DNA of 64,000 bases. It comes from Echinarachnius parma (Eukaryota; Echinodermata; Echinoidea; Clypeasteroida; Echinarachniidae). Positions 45,000 through 56,200 of the stretch are shown here, one piece after another. Position 1 is the first letter of the stretch, and each line of letters starts with the position of its first letter. Location: NCBI GenBank assembly GCA_037951105.1, contig JBAMJV010007234.1, positions 1 to 64,000 of the forward strand, in the 5' to 3' direction. Under the pieces are notes generated by a model, which saw only the letters and a list, made by a program, of their open reading frames with translations, had not been told where the DNA came from and searched no databases. The translations under genes and the position numbers were made by a program.

Positions 45000-47424
45000 G
45001 AGATGTTAATTTTTCGTTTATAATTTCAAATAGAAATAATGATCCTAATGAATTGTATGATAATTTTATGAAAGTTATTCTTGAAATATACGATCAATGC
45101 TTTCCAGTTAAAGAGGTAAACACTTCTCATAAAAAGAATCAATGGTTTAATGTACACTTAAAACGAATGTATAAAAAGAAAAATAGGTTGTATAAAAAAT
45201 ATCTTAGAAAACCCACTGAGAAAAATAAAAGTACTTATAAAACTTTCAAAAATAAGTATGTTAATGATGTTAAAAAAGAAAAAAGGAATTATTATACTCA
45301 GAAATTTAATGCAGTTAAAAATAATTTAGGTAAGACTTGGAAAATGATAAATGACCTTTTAGATAATAAAAGAGGAAATCATTTTGATGTTGATAACATT
45401 GAATTTTGTGAGAATGGTAATATAATTAATGATAAAAATGACATTGTAAATGGATTTAATGAATATTTTATTAATGTAGGACAAACTTTGACTAATGCGA
45501 ATGCACAACCTATAGAAAATATGTATATGAAATATTATAAAGAAGAACCCCTCCAGTCTACCCTATTTTTAAAACCAGTTACTGAAAAGGAAATAATAGA
45601 AATTGCATGCTCTTTGAAAAGTGGTAAATCCCCTGGAATTGACTCCATTGATAATTATGTTGTTAAATTAGCTATTCATGTATTGTGTAAACCTCTTTGT
45701 CACATTTTTAATTTGTGTTTTCAAAAAGACATTTTTCCAACTAGCTGTAAAATATCACAAGTTATTCCTGTTCATAAAGGCGGAGCAAAAAATGTATACT
45801 CTAATTATAGACCAATATCACTATCAACATGTTTTTCTAAGATACTAGAAAAATGTATTTATACTAGATTGATTAATTTCTTTGACATGCATCATATTTT
45901 GTATAATAAACAATTTGGATTTCGTGAAAATCACTCAACAACACATGCTTTGATAGATTCTGTGAATAATATAATAAATGCTTTTGATAAAAATGATATA
46001 ACTATTGGGGTTTTTATTGATTTGAAAAAGGCTTTTGATTGTATAGACCACAATATTCTTTTAAATAAATTGTCTTTCTATGGAATACGGGGAATTTCTT
46101 TTGATTTAATTAGTAGCTACCTAAGTAATCGCAAGCAATGTGTAATGTTTAATTCAACTCAATCTCAATTTAAAAGTGTATTCTGTGGCGTTCCACAAGG
46201 ATCAATTTTAGGACCTCTGTTATTTCTTATATATATTAATGACCTCAATTTGTGTTCCGATTTATTGCAATTTGTCCTTTTTGCAGATGATACAAATATA
46301 TTTTTTAGTCATAAAGATTTAAATTGTTTAAAATCCACAATGAATATTGAATTAAACAAAGTTAATGAATGGTTTTTATATAATAAGTTAGTGTTAAATA
46401 TTCAGAAAACAAAATTTATGGTATTTGGTAAAAAGACCACTGATAAACAATCTGTCCAGATATATATTAATGATGTTGAGTTACAAAGGGTTGAAACTGT
46501 TAAGTTTCTTGGAATTTATATAGATGATAATATGAAATGGAAAAGTCAGGTTAATAAGTTGTGTAATCAGGTTTCAAGAAATATTGGTGTTATAAATAGA
46601 TTGTCTGAGTTCATACCACAAACTATATTATTAAGTTTATATAATACTCTTATATTGTGTCATTTAAATTATGGAATTTCAATTTGGGGATCTTCAAATA
46701 ATTATTTATTAAATAGAATATTAATATTACAGAAACGTTGTGTACGTATAATATCTAAATCTGGTTTTAGAGCACATACTGCCCCTCTATTTAACCAATT
46801 TAAAATGTTGCCTGTACATGCACTGTATAATTATAATGTCGGTATATTTATGTATTTATATTTTAATGATTTATTACCTACAAATTTCCATTCATTCTTT
46901 GACAGAAATATTGATATTCATTCTTACAATACCAGAGGAAAGTTAAATTATCGTGTTATTTATGGTCAATCTTCCCTCTCACGTACATTAATATCATACA
47001 ATGGTCCACTGCTGTGGAACAGTTTACCTGAAAATATCAAGAATGCAAAATCGCTGAATATATTTAAATTTAAATTTAAAGAGTACATTTTTAATAACCT
47101 TTAGCATTTCATGCTTCATTATTATTTCCTATCTTTGTGAAATATGTTAATAGTAACGTTATTTTTCTTCCTTATCACTTGACTCTTATTTCAGTTTTAA
47201 ATATCCAGGGGTTATGCTTATAAGTCATTTGTGACTTTTTATAATCCCCACATTTACATAATGTTAGTGCAATTGTGTGTTTTCTTTGTTTTCTCTTCTG
47301 TTATACTTGTTCTTATGTGTTATGCTATATTGTTTTAATTCAACTGTATGTACATATGTTCATGTTTTTTATGCAAATGTGGAATAAATTCAATTCAATT
47401 CAATTCAATTCAATTCAATTCAAT
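45000..47424 (+). mobile_element. 5'-truncated LINE with open RT frame
   Basis: LINE sequence begins within about 100 bases after the P1 element and ends at 47424 in a CAATT-repeat tail (AATTCAATTCAATTCAATTC). The endonuclease is missing. The element is the better preserved relative of the split LINE at 34280-40530. The 3' UTR is about 300 bases. Confidence 0.8.
45053..47104 (+). CDS. LINE reverse transcriptase (endonuclease missing)
   Basis: The 683-codon uninterrupted frame starts with a lysine- and tyrosine-rich linker (KRMYKKKNRLYKKYLRKPTE). RT blocks follow: KSGKSPGIDSIDNYVVK (about 190), NYRPISLSTCFSKILEKCIY (about 250), IGVFIDLKKAFDCIDHNIL (about 320), CGVPQGSILGPLLFLIYIND (about 379) and the catalytic FADDTNIFF (about 409). 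The post-RT region has KFLGIYIDDNMKWKSQV and ends SLPENIKNAKSLNIFKFKF. The ATG used is only the first in the remaining frame; the true start and endonuclease are lost. CR1/L2-like clade by appearance. It could still supply RT only if transcribed from outside. Confidence 0.85.
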   Translation: MYDNFMKVILEIYDQCFPVKEVNTSHKKNQWFNVHLKRMYKKKNRLYKKYLRKPTEKNKSTYKTFKNKYVNDVKKEKRNYYTQKFNAVKNNLGKTWKMINDLLDNKRGNHFDVDNIEFCENGNIINDKNDIVNGFNEYFINVGQTLTNANAQPIENMYMKYYKEEPLQSTLFLKPVTEKEIIEIACSLKSGKSPGIDSIDNYVVKLAIHVLCKPLCHIFNLCFQKDIFPTSCKISQVIPVHKGGAKNVYSNYRPISLSTCFSKILEKCIYTRLINFFDMHHILYNKQFGFRENHSTTHALIDSVNNIINAFDKNDITIGVFIDLKKAFDCIDHNILLNKLSFYGIRGISFDLISSYLSNRKQCVMFNSTQSQFKSVFCGVPQGSILGPLLFLIYINDLNLCSDLLQFVLFADDTNIFFSHKDLNCLKSTMNIELNKVNEWFLYNKLVLNIQKTKFMVFGKKTTDKQSVQIYINDVELQRVETVKFLGIYIDDNMKWKSQVNKLCNQVSRNIGVINRLSEFIPQTILLSLYNTLILCHLNYGISIWGSSNNYLLNRILILQKRCVRIISKSGFRAHTAPLFNQFKMLPVHALYNYNVGIFMYLYFNDLLPTNFHSFFDRNIDIHSYNTRGKLNYRVIYGQSSLSRTLISYNGPLLWNSLPENIKNAKSLNIFKFKFKEYIFNNL

Positions 47425-47650
47425 ATGATCGATCAAACTTGAGTTTCCGAACTGTTTTTGAGTGGATTAATTTGTTAGGAATTTATCCTACTATTTGATA
47501 ATCATTATAAATGAAGTATACGTATCAGCTGTTTTGACTAAGCACTGCCAGAGACTGCCTTGTTGAAGGTACCGTATGAAACGTAAACTGAACGCATCTG
47601 AGCGTGAACTAACAAAAGCGGGTTTTGTAACCGCACACCGCTGTTGTTGA
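47425..47650. other. Short unassigned intergenic stretch
   Basis: Sequence between the LINE tail and element P2. No terminus or gene was recognised. Confidence 0.4.
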
Positions 47651-48228
47651 ATAGACCGCTTCTGTGATATATGCAAATAATATGCGTTTGACGTCAGACT
47701 CCCCATCGGCAAGCTTAACAAAAGTAACCATGTCCGGCAAGCTAGCTTGCCGGACTTAGTTACTATTGTTAAAGGGACTTAGTAACATTGTCCAAATCCT
47801 CAAAATAAAATTGTAATTCTAGCGGTTCCTTTATACCTTGTTGTATTCGTATTAACAATAAAATCATGGGACAGCTTTCGGTTTTTCAAATTTCCCTTTC
47901 ATTACAAAGATATGTATGATTGAAGTATTTAGATAAGAAAATCTCCGGGCGAGATTTTCATCCCTGTACAAAGTGAATGCAGTGAGTTGGTGAATATCAC
48001 CCAATATCACTTTGCATTTTCGCTCATTACTTGGCCATACATTGTCCATTTGACCTGAAATTTTCACACAATACCCTGAGGACATATGAGATAACAACAG
48101 TATACATTGCATCAACCATTCATCAGTTTTTGCACATCTCAACAAAGTTACTAGATCCCTTTAAGCTTGCCGACGGAGAGTCTGACATCATACGCATATT
48201 ATTTGCATACATTACCGAAGCGGTCTAT
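47651..48228. mobile_element. Foldback element P2, split by a TTAA MITE
   Basis: ATAGACCGCTTCTGTGATAT at the left mirrors ATTACCGAAGCGGTCTAT at the right. The centre is CCGGCAAGCTAGCTTGCCGG, a 20-base perfect palindrome (about 47734-47753). The right arm is interrupted at its TTAA by the 388-bp MITE at 47773-48160; the left arm (GCTTAACAAAAGTAAC) keeps the empty site. Confidence 0.8.
47773..48160. mobile_element. TTAA MITE, family 1, inside P2
   Basis: AGGGACTTAGTAACATTGTCC (left) and AACAAAGTTACTAGATCCCT (right) are inverted and bordered by TTAA (47769-47772 and 48161-48164). It is the same family as 977-4060 in the opposite orientation, and is complete and uninterrupted here. Confidence 0.85.
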
Positions 48229-48465
48229 CTGATGCTATGTCAGTGGTAGTAACCCACTTTTGTTAGCGCATGCTCAGATGCGCTCAGATGACGTTTCATG
48301 CTACACATTTCATGGTACAGTTGGAAAATATGGCAGCCTCCAGTGTGCAGTCAAAACAGATAACAGTAGTTTCAAAAGAGGAAATGTATGACTAGAAATG
48401 ACGGGAATTATGCATTTATCAGTAACAGTAATAACGGAAATGTCAGCGTTTGGATCCCCTTTCAG
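48229..48465. other. Unassigned spacer
   Basis: Short intergenic stretch between P2 and the next MITE. GCGCATGCTCAGATGCGCTCAGATG (about 48266-48290) contains a small direct repeat. No gene was recognised. Confidence 0.4.
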
Positions 48466-48830
48466 TAACATTGTCCAAATCCTTAAAATCCAATTGAAAT
48501 TCTAGCGGTTCCGTCATACCTTGCATGTTGTAATCGTGTTAGCTATATAGAAGTTGGGACAGCTTTCGGTTTTTCGAATTTCCCTTTCATTAAAAATCAT
48601 ATTTACGATTGAAGTGTACATAATATATTAAACTATCCACTGGATAGTCGTAACCGTGTACAAAATCAGTGCAATGAGTTAATGAATATCACTTTGCATG
48701 TTTGCTTATTTCTTGGTCATAACTAGGATATTTTCACACAATACCCGGTGGATGGATCAGATAACAACAATATTCATTATATCAACCATTCATTACTTTT
48801 TGCACATGTCAACAAAGCTACTAGATCCCT
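48466..48830. mobile_element. TTAA MITE, family 1, further copy
   Basis: It shares GTAACATTGTCCAAATCCT and AATTCTAGCGGTTCC with 47773-48160 and ends ACTAGATCCCT followed by TTAA (48831-48834). The left end is degraded (CCCCTTTCAGTAAC), so it is an older insertion. Confidence 0.7.
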
Positions 48831-48834
48831 TTAA

Positions 48835-50475
48835 TATTGGTATATTTCTCAAACTGAACTAAAATATCTCCCAAATTATGCACGACTCAATGCAATCCTG
48901 AATTGTTCTTGTGTCCGTGATCACGGATTCACGACTTATTTTGAAGCAGAAGACTGAACCGGCCATCAAGTGGAAATAAATGTCCAAACTATATACATGT
49001 AGTAGCTTTGTTTTGACATTTGCAAAAAGAGATGAATAGTTCATCAAATAAATATGTTCGTGATCTGATATGTCCACAGTAATGAGTGAACATTTAAAGT
49101 TAAATAGATGTTATAATATGGCCGAGTAATGAGCGAAAATGCAAACTGATATTCGCGCACTCCTTGCGCTGTTTTATGAAACAGTTAGAACTTTACAGTG
49201 GATAATTAAAAATCCGAACACTTCAATCGTAAATATCTTTTAAACGACAGGGAAATTCGAACAACCCAAACCTAATCCATGCTTCTATTGCTAATATGAA
49301 TACAGCCAAATGTGAGGGAACCACTACACATGCATGTAGTAGATTTGTAAGTACGTTTGTGGATTTGGACAATAGGGCGAAAAAATGCCTCAGTGGGTAC
49401 GATATTGAAAAGCTTCATGCACATTCAATGGAACAAAAGAATCGCATCATAGTTGAACTCCTTCCTGTTATATTTGGGGTTTTGGTCTAATAAAAATGAA
49501 TACAATTCAAACACACTTCAATTCGCGAAATAGAACTCACCGTACATATATTCTATACATGTATAGAATACGCATTACATTTCGTCAGAATATGAGAACA
49601 GAACTATGAGGGGAAATTCGTGGTTGTGTTTGCGCATAATAATATACATACAGAATAATATATCAATAATCAAATAGAACAAGTTCAACGGCGCCGATAT
49701 ACTACGAAGCGTATATTATTCATTCTATTAAACATTGCAGCTTGGCCTTTCCAGTATTCTAAATATCATCGCAAGTATAACGATTTGACAGTTTAGTTAT
49801 TATTATTCTCCATAAACTCTGACGCATATTTATCGTAAAATTATGTGTTTTGTGCAAACAAATTTGGTGTGCATATTATAGACTACAGCCCCGTTAGTGT
49901 TACCGTTTTGACGGTGGTTGATACAAATAAATAAAATTAAAAAAACATAATATAACTGCGAATGAACATGGTATTAAAAACATATCATGATCTGTTTTCA
50001 TTATTGCAAAGATTTACATTATCAGAACTGTATATAGACGGCAAACTAATTAAGAATGTTTGTCTTTTAATATAATGATCACAGAATATGATAATTTTGT
50101 ATAAAATTATACCATAATATGCATGATACATTAGGATTTAATGATATATAGGCCCTAATTATATTTATGTTGCGGTGAACTATCACCTGACTGCTCAACA
50201 TTATGATACTTAGGGTGACTGATGACTTGATCGGGCATATGACTCGGTGGTATAGCGTCCGTCTCATGCACGGCAGGTCGTGGGTTCGAATCCCGGCCCG
50301 GTTATAATAGCAAAGGCCATCATAACAAAAGAGTATACTGCCTTAGTCGCTAGCCAGGCGCACATCCATCATACATAGAGTGGAAAATAGGGTAATAGTA
50401 ACATTGATGTTATGCAGGGCCCGCTGGAAGGACTGAACTGAAATGCAACGGCTACCCTTGGTAAATAAAACGTTA
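48835..50475. repeat. Upstream duplication block B
   Basis: Collinear with block A (4063-6735) but without the two foldback insertions. It ends in the SINE tail about 90 bases before the second TMEM272-like first exon. The regulatory upstream region of the paralogue is therefore probably inside this block. Confidence 0.6.
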
Positions 50476-50480
50476 TTATT
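50222..50480 (+). repeat. tRNA-derived SINE, copy B
   Basis: The head contains an A-box-like CGGTGGTATAGCGTCC, an anticodon-arm-like hairpin CCGTCTCATGCACGG (loop with CAT at the anticodon position) and box B GTGGGTTCGAATCCC. The T-arm does not pair properly and no acceptor stem closes, so it is a SINE head and not a tRNA gene. The body continues to GCAGGGCCCGCTGG and an ATT-rich tail near 50470-50500. Confidence 0.65.
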
Positions 50481-50564
50481 ATAATTATTCATTATTATTA
50501 TGATCGAAGGCGGACGAGCACCAGGAAGAGTCCTCCAGAGGTCCTCCTGTAGAAGACCATCATG

Positions 50565-50624
50565 ATGTCACACTCCATCTCGGGTCTATACATCCACCAT
50601 CCTACGGGGCAGCGGATGGTGCAA
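50565..50624 (+). CDS. Second TMEM272-like gene, exon 1
   Basis: ATG at 50565 (preceded in frame by another ATG at 50562) opens MSHSISGLYIHHPTGQRMVQ, ending at the consensus donor GTAAGT (50625). The leader, start and donor align with exon 1 at 11905: both have GTCCTCCAnAGGTCCTCCTG about 20 bases before the ATG, and ATGTCACAC at the start. The peptide has diverged. No further exon of this gene was found up to 64000, so the gene would have a first intron of at least 13 kb, filled with the tandem array. It may alternatively be a dead first-exon copy. Confidence 0.6.
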
Positions 50625-50748
50625 GTAAGTCAGCTTCTAACACTTTGTAATTCAGATGTCGTTCATCATTATGTGTGTGCATGCACGGTGCAATTATTTG
50701 AATTTACTGTTAATTAATAATAATAATCATAATACTGTTTGAGTTATA

Positions 50749-51266
50749 CAGGGTGGCCCCGCAAAAAAAACGGAACGGGCCACTTCCCAAAATAAAGTAA
50801 CAAAATTATGAGGTCCGTCAGATAGCGTGTCCTTTTCAATGAAAAACGATACAAAGATCAGTAATTTTGGTCGTGTCGTTTTCTTTCAGGGCGCTCTGAG
50901 TGACACCATGTCACCTAAGGCATTGACTGGTAAATCGCACTTCCTGCCCGTCATAGCGTCGAACTACCATGCCCATCCTTTCGGCACACAGCTGAATGCA
51001 CACTAACAATAGCGCTTGTATTGCTCGTTGTTAAATGCTATGACGGGCAGTAAGTGCGATTTATCAGGCCCTGATTTGGTAAAAATTGACAAAAATTGGA
51101 ACCTGACATGGTGTCACTCAGAGCGCCCTAAAACAAAAACTATACGACCAAAATGACTGTTCTTGGTATCGTTTTTCATTAGAAAAGACACCCTATCCGA
51201 TGGACATAATCATTTTGTTACTATATGTTGGTAAGTGCCCCGTTCCGTTTTTGGGGGGCCACCCTG
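50749..51266. mobile_element. Foldback TIR element, copy 3
   Basis: The ends CAGGGTGGCCCCG and GGGGGGCCACCCTG are flanked by TA (50747-50748 and 51267-51268). The interior folds on itself like copies 1 and 2. It lies 124 bases into the intron of the second TMEM272-like gene. Confidence 0.75.
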
Positions 51267-51506
51267 TATAACGCCTTATATGAATCATATCTAGGCGCTT
51301 TACATTATTACCATCGGAAACACATGCACTCGCAGTTAATCCGCACTTACCGTGCACTTTCTGCTCTGTTGGAACAATATGTTCTCATTATGATATTTTT
51401 GAAATATAAATTGTGTTTTTCCCAATAGTCATGGTAGTCACTTCTTTGGTTTCTTGTTTGCCCTCATCCTCGATCCTCCTCATTCTACTACCCATCCTCC
51501 TATTAT

Positions 51507-51603
<97 letters not shown>
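51507..51603. repeat. CTA triplet microsatellite
   Basis: About 32 ACT/CTA units with a short ACC interruption (near 51580). It directly abuts the transposon terminus at 51604, so the element inserted into or beside it. Confidence 0.9.
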
Positions 51604-51650
51604 GGGCAATTCCAAGATTCAAAAATGAAAGCTAAAACATTGAACTTTCC

Positions 51651-52993
51651 AGAAATGCATTTTGTTAAGAAAGAAAAAAATTTGTAAACTATTATTTTAT
51701 TAATAGTAAATATATTACTCATTGTGGATATATATCACTAGCGATATTATTTTCGATATTATTTTATTGTTATTATATAGCATAAATTAATTTTCAATTA
51801 TTTTCACAAAACATTCTTGTAAACATTAAGCATAAAAGAACTCCGAAAAGGAGTTTTCATAAAATTTTCTTTCAGTGTTGATAAGAGATCATTGCTTCAG
51901 TTTTTCAGATAAATATCAATTTCGTCGTTTTCGCTCTTCGTTCCGCTTCAGTGACTGTCTCATTTACAGTCATCAATATGTCACGGTGTTACACTAAAAA
52001 CAGCTATTTTTTATATTTCTGGAAAAATATGAATGGGAATGAAATAATTTGTTTATTAACCCATAGGGCTATAATATGGATGCTAAATAGCAGCATTATC
52101 TTTTACCACTAATTAATATCATCAATATCAATTTGGTCACGGCGTTACGTTTTGTGTAACACCGTGACACTACCTCCTGGATCTCTATTGACATAATACA
52201 GTAGACATAATCAAATAATGCAAGATATTTTCGTTAGGTATGCTCGGGCATTGCTCATGCTATAATTATGTGAATAGGGTCAGTTGATAATGTTTCCATC
52301 TCAAAGTTACCCGAGTCATAAATGTGTAGGCGTTGTACATCCGTCTGTCTGTATGTGCATCTGTACATCAGTGTTCTTTTTTTTGGCAATATCTCAAGAA
52401 TCGTTGGATGGATTTTGTTCAAACTTTGTACAATCCATGTATGCAGAGGTACGGATTATTGGATATGTTTTGGGGCCATGACGTCACAGGTCACATAGCT
52501 AATAACTATTTCTCAAGATAGTTTAAGAATCCTTGAAGGATAACATGATACTAATACTGGTATGCGTCCAGTGAAGTACATGACCTGATTAGAGAATGGG
52601 GTCATTGGAGGTCAAAGGTCAATGGGTCAAATTATTGTGTGTTTTTTCACAATTAAGGGGATAGTTGAGTTCTGGTAAAGAGAGTACAGTTTTGGTCAAA
52701 CTGAATTTTAGTAACCAAAATATGCACCATTACATTACAAACTGATAGTTATAACTCCACCAGTGCTCGAAAGGAATACAAAATTACGAATGACCTAGTA
52801 AAAAGCCTGTTATTATTCAAAAAGAGTCGTTAAAACTCAAGAGGGTGCTCTCTAAACCCTCATCGGTTTCAACCATTTTAAATGAAATATTGCGCATGTG
52901 ATGTTTTGTTGATAATCAACAACTAAACCAAACACAAGAAGTAACTTCACCCCTAAGCAATTGCCCATAATTTCATAACCAAGAATCGTTTCA
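51651..52993. repeat. Tandem unit 1 (lacks the foldback)
   Basis: Unit 1 has only TATCACTAGCGATATTATTT (51734 onward) where units 2-7 carry the full hairpin. It shares diagnostic bases with unit 4 (TTTTTTATATTTCTGG, CGTTAGGTATGC, ATATCATCAATATC) and differs from units 2, 3, 5, 6 and 7. Confidence 0.8.
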
Positions 52994-53076
52994 AGAAATG
53001 CATTTTGTTAAAAAGAAAACAATTTGTAAACTATTATTTTATTAATAGTAAATATATTACTCATTGCGGATATAGT

Positions 53077-53230
53077 ATCGAAAATAATATCGCTAGCGAT
53101 ATTCGTTTGTCTCGCAATGTATGGTCAACAAGGAATCAAAAAGATCACGACGTTTCGTGTGCCGCTGCATGATTCCTTGTTGACCATACATTGCGAGACA
53201 AACGCATATCACTAGCGATATTATTTCGAT
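53077..53230. mobile_element. 154-bp foldback inside units 2-7
   Basis: Arms of about 60 bases (ATCGAAAATAATATCGCTAG onward, and ending CTAGCGATATTATTTCGAT) flank a loop with CACGACGTTTCGTG. The arms contain TCTCGCAATGTATGGTCAAC and its complement. The same foldback occurs in units 3 to 7 at the equivalent place (from about 54567, 56058, 57548, 59040 and 62346). Confidence 0.85.
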
Positions 53231-56200
53231 ATTATTTTATTGTAATTATATAGCATACATTAATTTTCAATTATTTTCACAAAACATTCTTGTAAACATT
53301 AAGCATAAAAGAACTCCGAAAAGGAGTTTTCATAAAATTTTCTTTCAGTGTTGATAAGAGATCATTGCTTCAGTTTTTCAGATAAATATCAATTTCGTCG
53401 TTTTCGCTCTTCGTTCCGCTTCAGTGACTGTCTCATTTACAGTCATCAATATGTCACGGTGTTACACTAAAAACAGCTATTTTTAAAAATTTCTGGAAAA
53501 ATATGAATGGGAATAAAATAATTTGTTTACTAACCCATAGGGCTATAATATGGATGCTAAATAGCAGCATTATCTTTTACCACTAATTAATATAATCAAT
53601 ATCAATTTGGTCACGGCGTTACGTTTTGTGTAACACCGTGACACTACCTCCTGGATCTCTATTGACATAATACAGTAGACATAATCAAATAATGCAAGAT
53701 ATTTTCGTTATGTATGCTCGGGCATTGCTCATGCTATAATTATATGAATAGGGTCAGTTGATAATGTTTCCATCTCAAAGTTACCCGAGTCATAAATGTG
53801 TAGGGGTTGTACATCCGTCTGTCTGTATGTGCATCTGTACATCAGTGTTCTTTTTTGGGGGCAATATCTCAAGAATCGTTGGATGGATTTTGTTCAAACT
53901 TTGTACAATCCATGTATGCAGAGGTACGGATTATTGGATATGTTTTGGGGCCATGACGTCACAGGTCACATAGCTAATAAATATGCAAAAAATATATTAT
54001 TCTCAAGATAGTTTAAGAATCCTTGAAGGATAACATGATACTAATACTGGTATGCGTCCAGTGAAGTACATGACCTGATTAGAGAATGGGGTCATTGGAG
54101 GTCAAAGGTCAATGGGTCAAATTATTGTGTGTTTTTTCACAATTAAGGGGATAGTTGAGTTCTGGTAAAGAGAGTACAGTTTTGGTCAAACTGAATTTTA
54201 GTAACCAAAATATGCACCATTACATTACAAACTGATAGTTATAACTCCACCAGTGCTCGAAAGGAATACAAAATTACGAATGACCTAGTAAAAAGCCTGT
54301 TATTATTCAAAAAGAGTCGTTAAAACTCAAGAGGGTGCTCTCTAAACCCTCATCGGTTTCAACCATTTTAAATGAAATATTGCGCATGTGATGTTTTGTT
54401 GATAATCAACAACTAAACCAAACACAAAAAGTAACTTCACCCCTAAGCAATTGCCCATAATTTCATAACCAAGAATCGTTTCAAGAAATGCATTTTGTTA
54501 AGAAAGAAAAAAAATTGTAAACTATTATTTTATTAATAGTAAATATATTACTCATTGCGGATATAGTATCGAAAATAATATCGCTAGTGATATTCGTTTG
54601 TCTCGCAATGTATGGTCAACAAGGAATCAAAAAGATCACGACGTTTCGTGTGCCGCTGCATGATTCCTTGTTGACCATACATTGCGAGACAAACGAATAT
54701 CACTAGCGATATTATTTCGATATTATTTTATTGTAATTATATAGCATAAATTAATTTTCAATTATTTTCACAAAACATTCTTGTAAACATTAAGCATAAA
54801 AGAACTCCGAAAAGGAGTTTTCATAAAATTTTCTTTCAGTGTTGATAAGAGATCATTGCTTCAGTTTTTCAGATAAATATCAATTTCGTCGTTTTCGCTC
54901 TTCGTTCCGCTTCAGTGACTGTCTCATTTACAGTCATCAATATGTCACGGTGTTACACTAAAAACAGCTATTTTTAAAAATTTCTGGAAAAATATGAATG
55001 GGAATAAAATAATTTGTTTATTAACCCATAGGGCTATAATATGGATGCTAAATAGCAGCATTATCTTTTACCACTAATTAATATAATCAATATCAATTTG
55101 GTCACGGCGTTACGTTTTGTGTAACACCGTGACACTACCTCCTGGATCTCTATTGACATAATACAGTAGACATAATCAAATAATGCAAGATATTTTCGTT
55201 ATGTATGCTCGGGCATTGCTCATGCTATAATTATATGAATAGGGTCAGTTGATAATGTTTCCATCTCAAAGTTACCCGAGTCATAAATGTGTAGGGGTTG
55301 TACATCCGTCTGTCTGTATGTGCATCTGTACATCAGTGTTCTTTTTTTTTTGGCAATATCTCAAGAATCGTTGGATGGATTTTGTTCAAACTTTGTACAA
55401 TCCATGTATGCAGAGGTACGGATTATTGGATATGTTTTGGGGCCATGACGTCACAGGTCACATAGCTAATAAATATGCAAAAAATATATTATTCTCAAGA
55501 TAGTTTAAGAATCCTTGAAGGATAACATGATACTAATACTGGTATGCGTCCAGTGAAGTACATGACCTGATTAGAGAATGGGGTCATTGGAGGTCAAAGG
55601 TCAATGGGTCAAATTATTGTGTGTTTTTTCACAATTAAGGGGATAGTTGAGTTCTGGTAAAGAGAGTACAGTTTTGGTCAAACTGAAATTTAGTAACCAA
55701 AATATGCACCATTATATTACAAACTGATAGTTATAACTCCACCAGTGCTCGAAAGGAATACAAAATTACGAATGACCTAGTAAAAAGCCTGTTATTATTC
55801 AAAAAGAGTCGTTAAAACTCAAGAGGGTGCTCTCTAAACCCTCATCGGTTTCAACCATTTTAAATGAAATATTGCGCATGTGATGTTTTGTTGATAATCA
55901 ACAACTAAACCAAACACAAAAAGTAACTTCACCCCTAAGCAATTGCCCATAATTTCATAACCAAGAATCGTTTCAAGAAATGCATTTTGTTAAGAAAGAA
56001 AAAAATGTGTAAACTATTATTTTATTAATAGTAAATATATTATTCATTGCGGATAAGGTATCGAAAATAATATCGCTAGTGATATTCGTTTGTCTCGCAA
56101 TGTATGGTCAACAAGGAATCAAAAAGATCACGACGTTTCGTGTGCCGCTGCATGATTCCTTGTTGACCATACATTGCGAGACAAACGAATATCACTAGCG

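Noticed and set aside
50222..50300. tRNA gene
   Set aside because: Box A and B are present, but the T-stem mispairs and no acceptor stem forms. The downstream SINE body and a second copy at 5918 fit a SINE.
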